From positions 5,243,710 to 5,307,709 of the forward strand of contig NC_030988.1 of NCBI RefSeq assembly GCF_000149955.1: a stretch of 64,000 nucleotides of DNA, written 5' to 3'. The translations under genes and the position numbers were made by a program. The DNA comes from Fusarium oxysporum f. sp. lycopersici 4287 (Eukaryota > Ascomycota > Sordariomycetes > Hypocreales > Nectriaceae). Positions within the stretch are counted from its first letter, which is position 1. Every line of letters starts with the position of its first letter. The notes below the pieces were generated by a model, which was given only the letters and a program-made list of their open reading frames with translations, was not told where the DNA came from and searched no databases. Positions 40,668 to 52,664 of this stretch are shown here, piece after piece.

Positions 40668-42509
40668 ACGTACATGATAAGCGAAATGGTCACTTTTCTC
40701 AACCTCTAAACTAGAAATCGGAATAAAAACACAACAAATTAATTAATTAATTAAAACTACTCACTATACTCTTCCCCAGATGTCTCAATTATTACCTAAC
40801 AGGTTCTTGCATTATGACCAGGCTTACCGCATATACCACAATGCCGAACCCTTGGTCGCGCCGACTTTCTTTGACCACCACTTCGGGATGATTCGGCCAC
40901 TACCTGCACATCAACATCCATCTGATCAATTACTTGCCTTCCTTCCTCTACTGTCATTACCCCTCTTTTCTGCACTCGGGTCCTTCTTGCCCTCCGGCAC
41001 CGGCTTAATACCTCATTTGCCTGTTGAAGGTCTTGGACCTGACCCCGTAATAAGGTAACCTCATGCATAACTGCCTTTGTTCCCTTTGAAAGAGACTTCA
41101 GAGCGCCTAGGATTGACTCTGGGGAGCTGTTCTGATGCCTTCTAATTCGTCTTTCAATATATTCAGACTGAGACCCAGCCTCAAGCACGGTCTTTGGGGT
41201 CTTTGAGACCCAAGGTGTTGACGGGCTAGCCATCTCCTCAACTGGCGTTGGAGTCCGTTGCTGCATATTAAGCTTTGAGACCACATTTTCCGCATTAAGA
41301 GGAACAAGCCCAGCTCCTCTAAAGGCCGGCTTGATATTTCTTTCTGTCATAGTGGCTTGAAATGCGGCATAAAAGGCCGGAAAGAACTCAGTCTTCGGAA
41401 CGTTGGTTATAGAGCATCTGATCAAATCTCTATTTCTCGACCGTAAGCATTCTTAAGCACGCTAAAGCACCCGACGTCAAGGGGCTGAGGTAAATGAGAC
41501 GAATGAGGCGGCATACAAAGCCTAATGATCTTATTTTCCTCGCAATATCTCTCGAAGTCGATCGAGTGGTGGCTTTCATGCCCATCAAGGATTAAGAGAC
41601 GATAGGAACCAGTTGATCGATTGGTCGTACACCGGTCAAAGTGTTTTAGCCACTCTAAACCTGTCTCGTTATCTGTCCAGCCATTTTGGGTTGTTGTAAT
41701 AGCCCAATCGCCCGGGAGGTTGCTTTCTTGGTACCAGTTGGCGAGGTGATATTGGCCCGCACCGATGATAAACGGCTGGACCGCCCAGCCATCCGCATTA
41801 ATCGCCTGAATGACCGTAATCCATTCCCGGTTTCCAGGCTGCACTGATTTTGGTTTTCCACGCCTATCTGTACCTGTGACGACCATTCCGCTTGCAATCA
41901 TGCCCATAAGAAAGCCAGTCTCGTCAACGTTATAGATATCATTTGACCGGGTGCCATATTTCGCGATTGTATTCGTCGCAAGCGTAAACCAGTTACGGAT
42001 AATAGTTGGATCTTCGCACTTGGCTCTCTGGTAGTCGTATTTCCGAAAAGAACGCGTCTTAAGGTCTGGGTGTCGCTTGACGAAGTTTGAAGCCCAACGC
42101 GTGCCGACTGGTGGCGCGTCGCGGTCGGCAAGTAATTGATCAGCCATTTCTTTCACACTACATAGCCGGGGGGGAAATCCTCGCGAATCCAGGTCGAGAA
42201 TAAACTGAATAAGAGTCTCTTCCTCTAAATCAGATAGTTTGCGTGAATTAGGCATTATATCGCGTCGAGCAGGAATGCCATTATATCGGTTAAGGAGGTT
42301 ACTATAGCGAACTTTACAGATCTTTGCAGCGCGTCGAAGACTCAATTTTGGGTCATTCTGGTAGGCTTGAAGTGCAAGAATGATATTTGCCTCATTAATT
42401 GATTGTGGCATATTAAGTGGTTGAGAAATAAGTAATCAAATAGAAAGAGGAGAGACTGAGGGAAAAGTGACCATTTCGCTTATCTGACCATTTCGCTTAT
42501 CATGTACGT
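40668..42509 (-). mobile_element. Fot1-type transposon, frameshifted copy (1842 bp)
   Basis: TA flanks at 40666-40667 and 42510-42511. The outer 25 bp (acgtacatgataagcgaaat and five more bases) are identical at both ends. The right end adds a second tandem copy of gataagcgaaatggtca (42468-42484 next to 42485-42501). It is closely related to the intact element at 8692 in structure and transposase, but in the opposite orientation. Confidence 0.88.
40796..42411 (-). pseudogene. Fot1-type transposase, one-nt frameshift and premature stop
   Basis: Starting at the ATG at 42411 it parallels the intact transposase through NVDETG, LILDGHESHHS and PLDVGCF, then loses frame near 41432. There, gagcatctgat of the intact copy reads gagatttgat (one base lost). 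The other frame continues with IRCSITNVPKTEFF to the knuckle CGICGKPGHNARTC. It stops about 12 codons early because a CAG of the intact copy is TAG here, a CpA-to-TpA change. It would yield a protein without its C-terminal third. Confidence 0.88.
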
Positions 42510-42511
42510 TA

Positions 42512-43801
42512 CTATTAAATTTCCAGCTAAATGTGAGCTATTACTGGTATGATGGCTGTAATTTTAAGATACCTGTTCCGCGGTGAGCTTGCCCTAAGGA
42601 CCTGACTGCACTTCCTAACACGGTGTGAAAAGGGGCGAGCGGCTAAATGCGTCAATAAAACCGCGCCATAAATGGTCCTCAATACGTTTAGGAATACGTT
42701 TAGGGCGAGTCGCGTGGCTTGTGTGGCTTGTTCGAACCCCAATCGATCGAAAATCGGTCGATCCCTGAGGGCTGTTCGATTCGTATCGATCGAGTGGAGT
42801 AAGGCTGCTATGAAACCGAACATCAGGACAGCCGATTCGATATTTGTAGACTCGCCACAATTAGAGTTGAGGAGATATGGAAGCTTCATGGTGCTATCTA
42901 ATTATCTGTGGGAATGTGAATATCACAGTTGTACAATTTGGGGGAAAGTTGCGTTGGAAAATTTGTCATCTCCTGAAACCCTTTTGCGGCAGACGTCATC
43001 TCCACTTGGCATAGAGCATCGCCGAGTGCTGCTCTTTTAACCCTTCTATCGACTCCTTCGAGGATCGAGAATGCGCACCAGAGCCCGCAGAAACGACGAT
43101 ATGCATGCCAAATCTAATCTGGCCAACGTCTCCTCCAGCAAGCCGCCATAGCTGTGTACAAAAATGAGACAGATGAAAGTCAGCTCATGCGATCATGCCG
43201 GCCTGATTCAGCGATAACCAATCAGATTACTCCCATGACAGGCTCCCGATAAATGGCACAGAGCCAGTTAAAAATAAGAGGAATGTACTCCAATCTTTGC
43301 ACATTGGGGTTTTCCGTTGGCCCGGATGTTGTGGATGAGCGATTGGTCTTGGCGGCTCGACTAGGCCCATGCCCTGTGCACACGGAGAAACAACGTCCCG
43401 ATACGTAATTCAATTTTTAACTATTTTCCCTTTAGAGACATGTTGATGCTGCTCAATAGGCATGCATTCATCCCCAGGCCGAAACCTAAGCCTTGGCTGA
43501 CCAGCATTATGGGAGGACTTCAACAGGTTATCAATGACATGCTGCCGCCCCTTAGCTTAGCTTTTATATCACATCCACTTAACTGCCCTCGAAGCGGCAA
43601 AAAACAGCTGTTGATAGTGGCTGTTTCAAGCCGAAGGTCCACATTTTTAGACCAGGTTGGCGTTACCTTACCGGGTAAGTCGCCTAGTAAGATTTCTAGG
43701 GAAGTAAACCATGTGTATGCAGAGCGAGTCTTTGTCCGTGCTCGTAAAAGTGCATATTAAGGCGGTGGAACTAATAATTACGGCAAAATGTAAGCAACTC
43801 A
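42512..43801. other. Intergenic, no gene seen
   Basis: Normal composition with short overlapping ORFs, none recognised. A direct repeat (taggaatacgttta) lies near 42690. The region ends with the LINE target duplication at 43789-43801. Confidence 0.45.
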
Positions 43802-43930
43802 TGGGAAGGACAGGAGCTTATCAGGCCCCCCAAGAAGGCTCGATTGTTTGAGAAACGCATCAAGTATAAGCAGGTTATCGTGGGTATCCTGACCAAAGAA
43901 GTGTGTGTGGAGGTTGGTTAGCCTACCATC

Positions 43931-45250
43931 ATGGCGGACCCAATGGGAGCCGAGATCGTGGTGGAGCAGGACGCCCCTTTTTCGACGCCAAAGCGCCCGA
44001 GTCGGGTGGTGAAGCCCACGAGCAAGGTCCGAGACACGGCGCGACAATTGGAAGATACAGCCATAGAAACGCGACGAAACACCCGACAGACGACGCGAAA
44101 CGTACCGGCCGAAGAACAGATCGACCGACCTACCGAAACCCGAAAGAGTAGCGGCAGCGGCAGCGGAAGTAGCGATGGAAGGGCAATGCTGCAGAAGGCG
44201 CTGGATCTCCTGGCGGAGTCGCGCAGGGAGACCAAGAGGCTGCAGGAAGCGCTGAAGGAACAGATAGAGATGTCCAGGGAACTTAAGGAAGCTATTGCAA
44301 AGCAGGAAGAGACAGTGCACGAGATGAGCAAGCAGATGGTGGAGATCAAGGAACAGATGACCGAGGAACTGCAGCGCGTCCGCGAGCAGCTCGAAACTAT
44401 CACCACGAATGCATTGGACGGACCTCAACGATCATATGCTGACGTCACACGACTGACACCGTTCTTACCCCACAACGATTCGAGGACCTTAGCCGCTCCG
44501 CCGAACCCCACAGACATGCTTTACTGCACGATTGACGTTTCAAGACTAGGAAAAGATGAGACTAGGCTCTCAGCCGGGACGATCCGAGCGACAGTGGAGA
44601 ACGAAGTCCGCTCCGAACTGGATAATCCCACGTGGCGATGCCGAGCGGTGACTAGGGACCCAAAGAATCCCCACCGCATCAGGATCACCTGCAGGGACGA
44701 GAGCGAGCATGAGATTGTGAAACGCGCAGCGGAAACAAAACTGGCCCCAGGAGCCCGGATCCTACGAGACGACCTGTACCCTATCAGAGTGGATAATACC
44801 AGCCGTATTGCGGTGCTAAACGAGAGGAACGAAGTTCGAACTGAGATCACCGAGATGCTCGGCCGAGAAAATGACACCGAGGTTGCAAAGATAGCATGGC
44901 TCAGCAAGAGAGATATCCCCAAGGCATATGGCTCGATGGTCGTATATCTCAAAAAACGGTCAGAAGCTAGGCGGTTCATCAATGAAGGATTCTTTGTGGC
45001 TGGAGGAGAATCCGGTACTACAAAGGCGTTTGAACGTCGTGAGCGCCCCAAGCAATGTTACAACTGCCAAGAGATCACGAGCCATAAGGCCTACCAATGC
45101 GACAGACCACAAGTCTGTGGCAGATGCGGGCAAGAAGGCCATCACCACAGTGCATGCACAGGAATGATTCCGAAATGTATCCCATGCGGCGGCCCCCATG
45201 AGTCATACAGCAGAAGCTGCCGGAAGCTCTATCCATTACAACATGAATAG
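43931..45250 (+). CDS. LINE ORF1: coiled-coil, zinc-knuckle RNA-binding protein
   Basis: 439 residues. Basic, disordered N-terminus, a long coiled coil (about residues 95-160), a central domain of RRM-like character ([30 protein letters not shown]), then three knuckles at the C-terminus: CYNC...H...[15 protein letters not shown] and CIPC...H...C. It is expected to coat element RNA and act as a chaperone in ribonucleoprotein particles. Its stop codon overlaps the ORF2 start as ATGAATAG (45243-45250), suggesting termination-reinitiation for ORF2 translation. Confidence 0.88.
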   Translation: MADPMGAEIVVEQDAPFSTPKRPSRVVKPTSKVRDTARQLEDTAIETRRNTRQTTRNVPAEEQIDRPTETRKSSGSGSGSSDGRAMLQKALDLLAESRRETKRLQEALKEQIEMSRELKEAIAKQEETVHEMSKQMVEIKEQMTEELQRVREQLETITTNALDGPQRSYADVTRLTPFLPHNDSRTLAAPPNPTDMLYCTIDVSRLGKDETRLSAGTIRATVENEVRSELDNPTWRCRAVTRDPKNPHRIRITCRDESEHEIVKRAAETKLAPGARILRDDLYPIRVDNTSRIAVLNERNEVRTEITEMLGRENDTEVAKIAWLSKRDIPKAYGSMVVYLKKRSEARRFINEGFFVAGGESGTTKAFERRERPKQCYNCQEITSHKAYQCDRPQVCGRCGQEGHHHSACTGMIPKCIPCGGPHESYSRSCRKLYPLQHE

Positions 45251-48200
45251 CATATTCCGACTGTTTCAACTGAATGTCAGAAAGCAAGGACCGGTACATG
45301 ATAGTTTAATGAACGACAAGAACATTCAGGATGCAACCGTATTAGCCATCCAAGAACCCCAAGCACGGAGGATTCAGGGTAGGCTATTAACAATACCGAT
45401 GGGGCACCACAAATGGGTCAAGATGGTGCCTACGACAGAGAGGGAAGGTAGATGGGTGATTCGGAGTATGCTTTGGGTGAACAAGGAGGTGGAAGCCGAG
45501 CAGGTGCCGATAGACTCCCCAGACGTGACGGCAGCGGTTGTTCGGCTGCCAGATCGTCTGGTCTTCACGGCGTCTGTCTACGTGCCGGGGGGAGACGGCC
45601 AAGCTCTACAAGACATATGCGCTAAGCTTCGTAAAGCTATTAAAGAGGTGAGACAGAGATCGGGGAGAGCGGTAGATCTGGTCATTGCTGGCGACTTTAA
45701 CCGCCACGACCAGATGTGGGGCGGAGACGATATATCAGTGGAGAGACAGGGCGAGGCGGATCCGATCATTGACTTGATGAACGATTTCATGCTTAGGAGC
45801 CTCCTTCGCCGGGGCACAAAGACATGGCAAAGCGGAGACTACGAAACAACCATTGACTTGGTTCTGGCGTCCGAGGAGCTTGCAGACACAAACATCAAAT
45901 GTGCAATACATGGTACGGAGCACGGGTCGGACCATCGCACGATAGAGACGGTGTTCGACATTTCAGTCCCGGCACCGAAACAGGAAGAAAGACTTCTGTT
46001 CAAGAATGCACCCTGGAAGGAGATCAACAGTAGGATTGTGGAGACGCTGAGAGTTAGGCCAGTGGGAAACACGGTGCAGCAGAAAACGGACAGGTTAATG
46101 TCGGCCGTGCTGGAAGCAGTCCAAGCACTGACACCCAGAGCCAAACCGTCGCCATATGCAAAGCGGTGGTGGACCCATGACCTCACACAGCTGCGGCATA
46201 TATACACGTACTGGAGGAATCGAGCTCGAGCCGCAAGGCGTGCGGGACAGAACACTGCAGATCTCGAAGACACGGCAAAGGCTGCGGCGAAGCAATACCA
46301 CGATGCTATCCGACAACGGAAGAACATGCACTGGAAGGAGTTTCTGGCAGACAATGACAACATCTGGAAAGCAGCCAAGTACATGAAGTCTGGGGACGAT
46401 GCAGCTTTTGGGAAAGTACCGCAGCTCGTTAAAGCAGATGGAACAGCAACAACGAGCCATAAAGAACAAGCCGAAGAACTGTTAGCCAAGTTCTTTCCGC
46501 CACTGCCAGACAACATCGAAGACGAAGGACCACGGCAACAAAGAGCCCCAGTAACGATGCCAAATCTGACTCTAGAGGAGGTGGAACGTCAACTGTGGGC
46601 GACAAAATCATGGAAGGCACCAGGAGAAGATGGACTACCAGCGATCGTCTGGAAGCAAGTCTGGCCGTCAGTGAAACACGACGTCCTCGCCATCTTCCAA
46701 GCATCACTGGACGAAGGCGTGATACCAAACCAGTGGAGACATGCTCGAATCATCCCACTCAAGAAGCCAGGTAAAGATGATTACACGACTGCGAAAGCGT
46801 GGAGACCAATCTCGCTTCTCGCTACGCTGGGTAAGGTGTTAGAGTCGGTAGTTGCTGAGAGAATCTCCCACGCGGTAGAGACCCACGGGCTGCTTCCGAC
46901 CAACCATTTCGGCGCGCGGAAGCAACGATCAGCAGAGCAAGCCCTCGTACTCCTGCAAGAACACATCTTCTCAGCATGGCGCTCACGTCACGTTGTGAGC
47001 GTTGTTAGTTTCGATGTTAAAGGCGCATACAACGGCGTGTGCAAAGAGAGGTTGCTGCAGCGGATGAAGGCGAGAGGGATCCCCGAGGGTCTCTTGCGCT
47101 GGATCGATGCCTTTTGTTCAGAGCGAACTGCAACCATTGTAATTAATGGCCAAAGTTCTGAAAGCCGACCTCTACCACAAGCAGGACTCCCGCAGGGGTC
47201 GCCCTTGTCACCGATACTGTTTCTATTCTTCAACGCAGATCTAGTGCAGACGCAGATCGATAGAAATGGTGGTGCCATCGCCTTCGTCGATGACTACACG
47301 GCGTGGGTATCGGGACCGACAGCCCAGAGCAACCAGAGAGGGATTCAATCGGTCATTGACAAAGCTCTTGACTGGGAGAGACGCAGCGGTGCGACGTTTG
47401 AGGCGGAAAAAACGGCGATCATACATTTCACCAGGTACACAGGCAGAGTAGACTCAGAACCATTTACTATTAAGGGTGAGAGAGTCTTTCCGAAGGATCA
47501 GGTCAAGATCCTGGGTGTCATCATGGACTCACGGCTTCACTACAAGCAACACATCGCAAGGGCAGCAACGAAGGGTTTAGGAGCTGCGATGGAACTGAAA
47601 CGTCTGAAGGGAATGGCTCCCTCGACAACGAGGCAGCTTTTTACAGCCATGGTAGCCCCTATTGTGGACTATGCCTCCAACGTCTGGATGCATGCGTGCA
47701 AAACAGTATCGGCGTATGCGATCCATCGAGTACAAAGGATAGGAGCACAAGCAATCATAGGATCCTTTACAAGCGTGGCGACAGGAGTGGCCGAAGCTGA
47801 AGCCCACATAGCGACCATTCAAGAAAGGTTCTGGAGACGAGCAAGCAAGTTATGGGTAGACATACACACGCTGCCGCGGACCAACCCGGTCCGGGAACTC
47901 CTACGAGGAATCAAAGCCTTCAGGCGCTTCATATCTCCACTCAGGCGCATCGCGGAATGTATGCAGAGAGGTACCGAAGGATACCATGGAAGTCATTCAA
48001 CCATTCACCCTCGCTCCGTGGGAGGCACGCCTACAAGTCATACTGAACAGTCAAGGAGAGGAAGAAGAAAACAAGATCAAAGAGCTAGCCAAAGCAGGAT
48101 GGGCGGTCAGGATAGCGACAAGCAGCTCCGCACGGAATGATCTAGTCGGCATGGGAGTAGCTATCAGAATCCCCATATCCGTGGCAAGAGCCGGCAAGAT

Positions 48201-49020
48201 CAGCGAAACCTTTTCGGTCACCCTGGGTACGAGGGAAGAACACAACCCGTACACAGCCGAACTGGCAGCGATCGCTCATGGTCTCAACTACCTGCCGGAG
48301 ATGAAGTATCGAGTCATTGTGATCGCGACAAGTAACAAATCGGCTGCACAAGCTATAGGTAACCCACGCCAGCAGTCAGGCCAAGGGCACATCCGAGAGA
48401 TATATGATGCTATAGAGAAGCTCCGAGGAAACGGCAACAGAGTCAATATCATCTGGCTACCACGCGACAGCGAGCTCAAAATCCAGAAGACAGCCAAGAT
48501 GTCAGCTCGTTACGCAACGGAGCCGTACATGACACCACGGAGAGGAATGATCAAAGCGAAGACCACAATTCTTAATCGAACGAGGGCAGGTTTGCGAAGC
48601 GAGAGGAAGCTACCAGATGGAGTGGGCAGGCATTCTAGAAGGGTCGACTCGGCTCTGCCTGGTAAACATACCCGCCTGCTGTACGATCAATTATCATGGA
48701 AAGAGGCCAGCGTGCTGGCACAACTGAGAACCGGAATGGCGCGACTGAACGGTTACCTATATCAGATCAGGGCAGCACCGACGGATGAATGTCCGTGCGG
48801 GCGGGCAAAGGAAACGGTAGAGCATTTCCTCTTTCGATGCGTGAAATGGACGACACAACGCAAAGAGATGTTTCAGAGTATAAATGAGAAACGCGGCAAC
48901 CTCTCCTTTCATCTGGGAGGTAAGGCAGCATCAGACGGTCAGGAATGGAAGCCAGACATGGACGCGGTGCTGGCCACGATTAGGTTCGCGATCGCTACAG
49001 GTCGCTTGGAACGGAGATGA
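45243..49020 (+). pseudogene. LINE ORF2: APE endonuclease, reverse transcriptase and RNase H region, with one frameshift
   Basis: Starts at the ATG overlapping the ORF1 stop. The APE-type endonuclease has [21 protein letters not shown] and GSDHRTIE. The reverse transcriptase has FDVKGAYNG (motif A), [10 protein letters not shown] (B) and FVDDYTAW (C, about residue 681), then a thumb ([11 protein letters not shown]). One frame ends at 48140, but the homologous reading continues from about 47985 in the +1 frame ([14 protein letters not shown]) to 49020. A one-nt insertion near 47956-47966 is the likely cause. The downstream part has an RNase H-like region, whose first acidic motif is not obvious, and a terminal zinc motif CPCGRAKETVEHFLFRC. 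Confidence 0.85.
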
Positions 49021-49349
49021 CGGGAACACTACTAACCTAGTAACATTTTATCAACACTAACCGATAACCTATGACGCCCTCAAATAATCAACAGCAGGCA
49101 TTGCTTCAGCCGCCGAAGATAGGAAACTGAACACTTGGAGGAATTGGGCTTCAAGTTGACCTGCTACTACTAACAATCACGAGGACTAAGAAGAAAAGCA
49201 ATGACTAGACTGGAAGGAACAAGGTGAGAATTGTATGGGCTTGGCGAGAGCAAGGCAATAACTAGCGAAGTGTATGTACCTTTAGCTTCAGAGCCCATTG
49301 GGCGTTGGCCTACCGGGCGTAATAGACTTGTATTATTGTAAGCAACTCA

Positions 49350-50603
49350 GCAAAAGGCTGAAATTTCCCCCAGTACAGTAGTCTATCCCAGAATAACGTC
49401 GAATACGATTCTTCGCTTTGACCATAGCTATGGTTTCCTCTTGTCCTGTCTCGCCGTCTTATCTTAGGGGTGTTTGTATGTTTGAGCCCTATGGCTTATG
49501 TCAAGCAGCTAACTTAAATAACCCTCCATTAAGGACAGTACACCCTTTCAACTTCACGGGTGGAGGTCATAGACATGCTTCAACCTCCGCTACCCTATGG
49601 GCGGGGGTTCCAAAAACTCTTGCACGGTCCCCAACGTTACAGGGGTAGGCCCAGGCTAGCCCCACTGATTGTATTGATCTCATTTAACTATCCCCTTTGT
49701 GAGCTGGTATGGATGGAATGCAGAGCATTCCAGCCCGTCAGAGCGAGCGCACAGATAGTCTGATCAGGTTCTTGCATGTTTCGGTGATCCAGATACCTTG
49801 CTAGCGCCCCTCATCCCTCTCGCGCCGTCCCTCGTGGCAAATGGCGAGTCGGGTTATTGGCCACTAGACCTGATGCGAGATCAAGGATCTTAGCTATAAA
49901 GATCAGGCACTTTTTCAGGGGAATTTCTTCCTTACCTATCCATTCAAATAGTATGGAGTACTGAGATATGGGTTATTATCTATGCAGTTTCACAAGCTCA
50001 AATTTGGCCTTTCCCTTCCCGCCACTCGTCGAGACCTGATCGTGCCAAGCCAATTAAACAAGCTTCACTGTCGGTCGCTCCGCGTCCTGTATTCACTTTC
50101 CATTAATATATTGCAGGGCCGCTTCGCTTGCAACGACCTATATGACCATCAGCTTCTTTACCCCTCGTCATCCCGAGTTCCCAGTATACGGTTCTCCGCC
50201 TACTCAGAATAACCATCAGTAGCACAGAACAATAGCCCAAAGAGTATTAAGGCGCTTCTGGATGTTTAGAGCTCCCTTCCGCTCTTCTCCTGCTGCTTTA
50301 ACCATTAGCTGAACGTCTTGTATAGAGATACCCTGCGATCTCCCTTTACCTCGCGGATGATAGAGCCCTCAGGAGGCCGATAGACATGGGAGGCAACTCG
50401 ACCTTCGGGACATCCTACTCTCCCGAATCCCTTCTATGGGAGCAATGGAGGTGGCCAAACCAGCTAGGCCCGTTTGATTTATCAAAAGACAAGAGCAGTA
50501 CGACAAACAGTGTTTATACGCAGACTGGTCCTCTGATTTATGCCCCCCCCTAAATGACTACAACACTGATTTGACACGCCATTGGCAGTATACCAGCCAT
50601 GAG
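49350..50603. other. Intergenic, no gene seen
   Basis: GC-moderate sequence without coding potential, repeats or RNA-gene signals that I can support. Confidence 0.4.
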
Positions 50604-51182
50604 ATGAACTATATGAACACGGGGAACAGTCGCAATCCTGTCGTAGAGGATATATCCCTGTTTCCGGTTTCTGAGCATGGAATTTCTAAGGAATCATCCG
50701 GCCAGGGCCCTTGGCACTCACCCTCGCCACAAACGACACCAGATCGAAAGACAAATTGCTACTCTGACGACCTGGAGTCTCGCAAACCCACTGGAAGAAC
50801 TCCCCTGGGTGATCAAGATATCAATCCACAGATAAAGAAGACGGGGAAATATTCACCTGTTCGCCGCACGAGCAATACCAGCAGCAACGGCGCTCATGCA
50901 GCCCAACAGGACAACGATCGCATGAAAAAAATCCGGGAACGAAACAGAATTGCTGCCAACAAGCTCCGTATCAAGCAGAGGGAAGAACAGCAGGGGCTTG
51001 AGTCTAGCAAGCAGGACCTGGAGCGTATCAACCGCGATCTTTCCACCTGCGTGGCCGACCTGACAGTCGAGGTGTATGAGCTTAAGATGCAACTTCTACA
51101 GCAGGCAGGATGCAATTGCACCCTCATACAGAACTACCTCGCCCATGAGTCCCAGCGATACTTGCAAACGTTGCTAGAGTAG
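50604..51182 (+). CDS. bZIP transcription factor, ATF/CREB-like
   Basis: 192 residues from the first in-frame ATG (50604). A polar Ser/Pro/Asn-rich N-terminal half is followed by a basic region (KIRERNRIAANKLRIKQREE, about residues 112-131). Its N-x2-A-A-x-K-x-R core is an ATF/CREB variant of the NxxAAxxCR motif. A leucine zipper of about five heptads follows (LESSKQDLERINRDL... YELKMQLL), and the protein ends in a Cys/His-containing tail (AGCNCTLIQNYL) that is common in fungal ATF1-type factors. It is a predicted nuclear DNA-binding dimer, target site probably CRE-like. A missing 5' exon cannot be excluded. Confidence 0.82.
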   Translation: MNYMNTGNSRNPVVEDISLFPVSEHGISKESSGQGPWHSPSPQTTPDRKTNCYSDDLESRKPTGRTPLGDQDINPQIKKTGKYSPVRRTSNTSSNGAHAAQQDNDRMKKIRERNRIAANKLRIKQREEQQGLESSKQDLERINRDLSTCVADLTVEVYELKMQLLQQAGCNCTLIQNYLAHESQRYLQTLLE

Positions 51183-52416
51183 CCGCAGTCAACGGTCTTG
51201 TTTTTGCAGGCAGGGACCATCACGCGATGCGAGCAAAAGTAATGCAGGATAAGGACGGGTCTACGGAGGATGCCGCGGAGATATCCCCAGTCGTTCGATG
51301 TATATGGAGACGAGGGATGTCAAAGAAATGGCAAACAAACAAGTGGCGCCAGGCTTGAAAACTACATAATACTAATTTCTTTTTCCTTCCTAGTTACGTG
51401 CCGCTAGGGCAGTGACCCGGGGTGAAGTACCTAGCCTTATGGGTGGTCCAGCTTCCAGGGGCAGCTGACCAAGCTAAACGCTCGGGTGGATAGCCCATAT
51501 GATGTATCAATATGTGGTAGGTGCCGGATACCGATCACACAAAAACGTCTCAGATTACCCTCCGTCTCCCCGCGGTATCTGAGAGACTTTCATAATATAG
51601 GCAAAAGGTAACGGCGAGGAAGTTGTTGATATGTACATAGACTGAGAGTAGCAGCGCCTGACGAAAGGATAAACACAATAGGATTAACTCTATGATAAGT
51701 TGGCTTCTCTTTGTCCATATCTTCCTCACTTTCGAAATAGGAGTCCGGATGAAAACCAAATCATAGTCTCGGGTGGAGGAGCTCATGCATGCAAGTTTAA
51801 TCAACTCGTTCGCATGTAACATTGCTTTTGGCAGAGATATAGAATTTACGTCTGCGCGTTGACCCTTGATTTAGCGAACTGACGCGGAGCTAAGGTAAGC
51901 TAAGATCCGTGCTGCCCTGACCCCTGCAGCGGCCTTGTTGCCCCCTTGTGTTCAGCCTCTCAATGCAACATGCTGCTTTTGGGCATGTAAGCCAACATCT
52001 GTCATGTTTAGTCCTTCTAAAACCCTGCCAGGCCCCATACTTTGTTTTAATATCAAACAAACCAATCCGAGCCACAACATTAAGGGGCTAGGTTCCACCC
52101 ACGACCATAGCTGTGGAAGTGAGGACGACTTTTTGATCAGGACGAGGCTGCAGACCTGCAGATCTTCTCTCGCCAACATATGTAACCACATTGACAAGGT
52201 GGGAACCATCAAAACTCGCCCCGGTTGACGCTACCCAAATTAGCGAAACGCATAGTTATAGTTGGCCGTTGTCAGGATGGCGCTTAGTGGTGGAGACGTG
52301 ATGAGTCCGTGCCAAAAGCCCCAACTGAAAACAGAATATTGTCCTGCTGGGAAAGAGAACGCTTTGGTAATAACAGCCGTCATCAACCAACAAAGAATGA
52401 ATAAATGAATGAATCC
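51183..52416. other. Intergenic, no gene seen
   Basis: Short ORFs around 51935-52230 overlap on both strands and look random. No repeats of note. Confidence 0.4.
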
Positions 52417-52664
52417 ATTCCGTCCGGGAGGATACGCCTCATAGGGCCCACAACGTTGTATCTCGTTACCTTGTGTTCCCCACATTTTACCCTTACATCC
52501 TTAACCTTACCAGTCCTTACACCTTGCCACTCTCCCCAGACAGTCCTGCGTGAAGGCCGACTTCTCCAAGTGTTCAGCATCCCATCTTCAGCAGCTGAAG
52601 CCTGGTCTGTCTACCAGAGTCTATGCTGTATTAGTTGTTATTATCTTGTTTGGTTTATTAGTAT
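52417..52664 (-). mobile_element. 5'-truncated LINE copy, 3' UTR only
   Basis: Reverse-strand 3' end of the same LINE family as 56199-57230: both share ggaggatacgcctcataggg, then cacaacgtt and a ctgaagcctggtct block. It ends in a tail of (gaat)n-type repeat (52393-52416). It retains no coding sequence. Confidence 0.7.

Larger units (their letters stand above)
43802..49336 (+). mobile_element. Full-length Tad1-like non-LTR retrotransposon (LINE)
   Basis: Flanked by a 13-bp direct duplication, tgtaagcaactca, at 43789-43801 and 49337-49349. Contains a 5' UTR of 129 bp, ORF1, ORF2 (endonuclease, RT, RNase H region) and a 316-bp 3' UTR with no poly(A) tail. The intact duplication argues for a fairly recent insertion despite one frameshift in ORF2. 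Confidence 0.92.

Noticed and set aside
42728..42760. tRNA gene suggested by gttcgaacccc
   Set aside because: No cloverleaf can be formed on either strand around it.
43799..44428. 209-residue minus-strand ORF antisense to LINE ORF1
   Set aside because: Leu/Ser-rich shadow of the coiled-coil coding strand; the plus strand carries the recognisable knuckles and coiled coil.
50230..50560. Possible organelle-derived insert, judged by its texture
   Set aside because: Composition alone is not evidence; no rRNA, tRNA or mitochondrial protein motif could be read.
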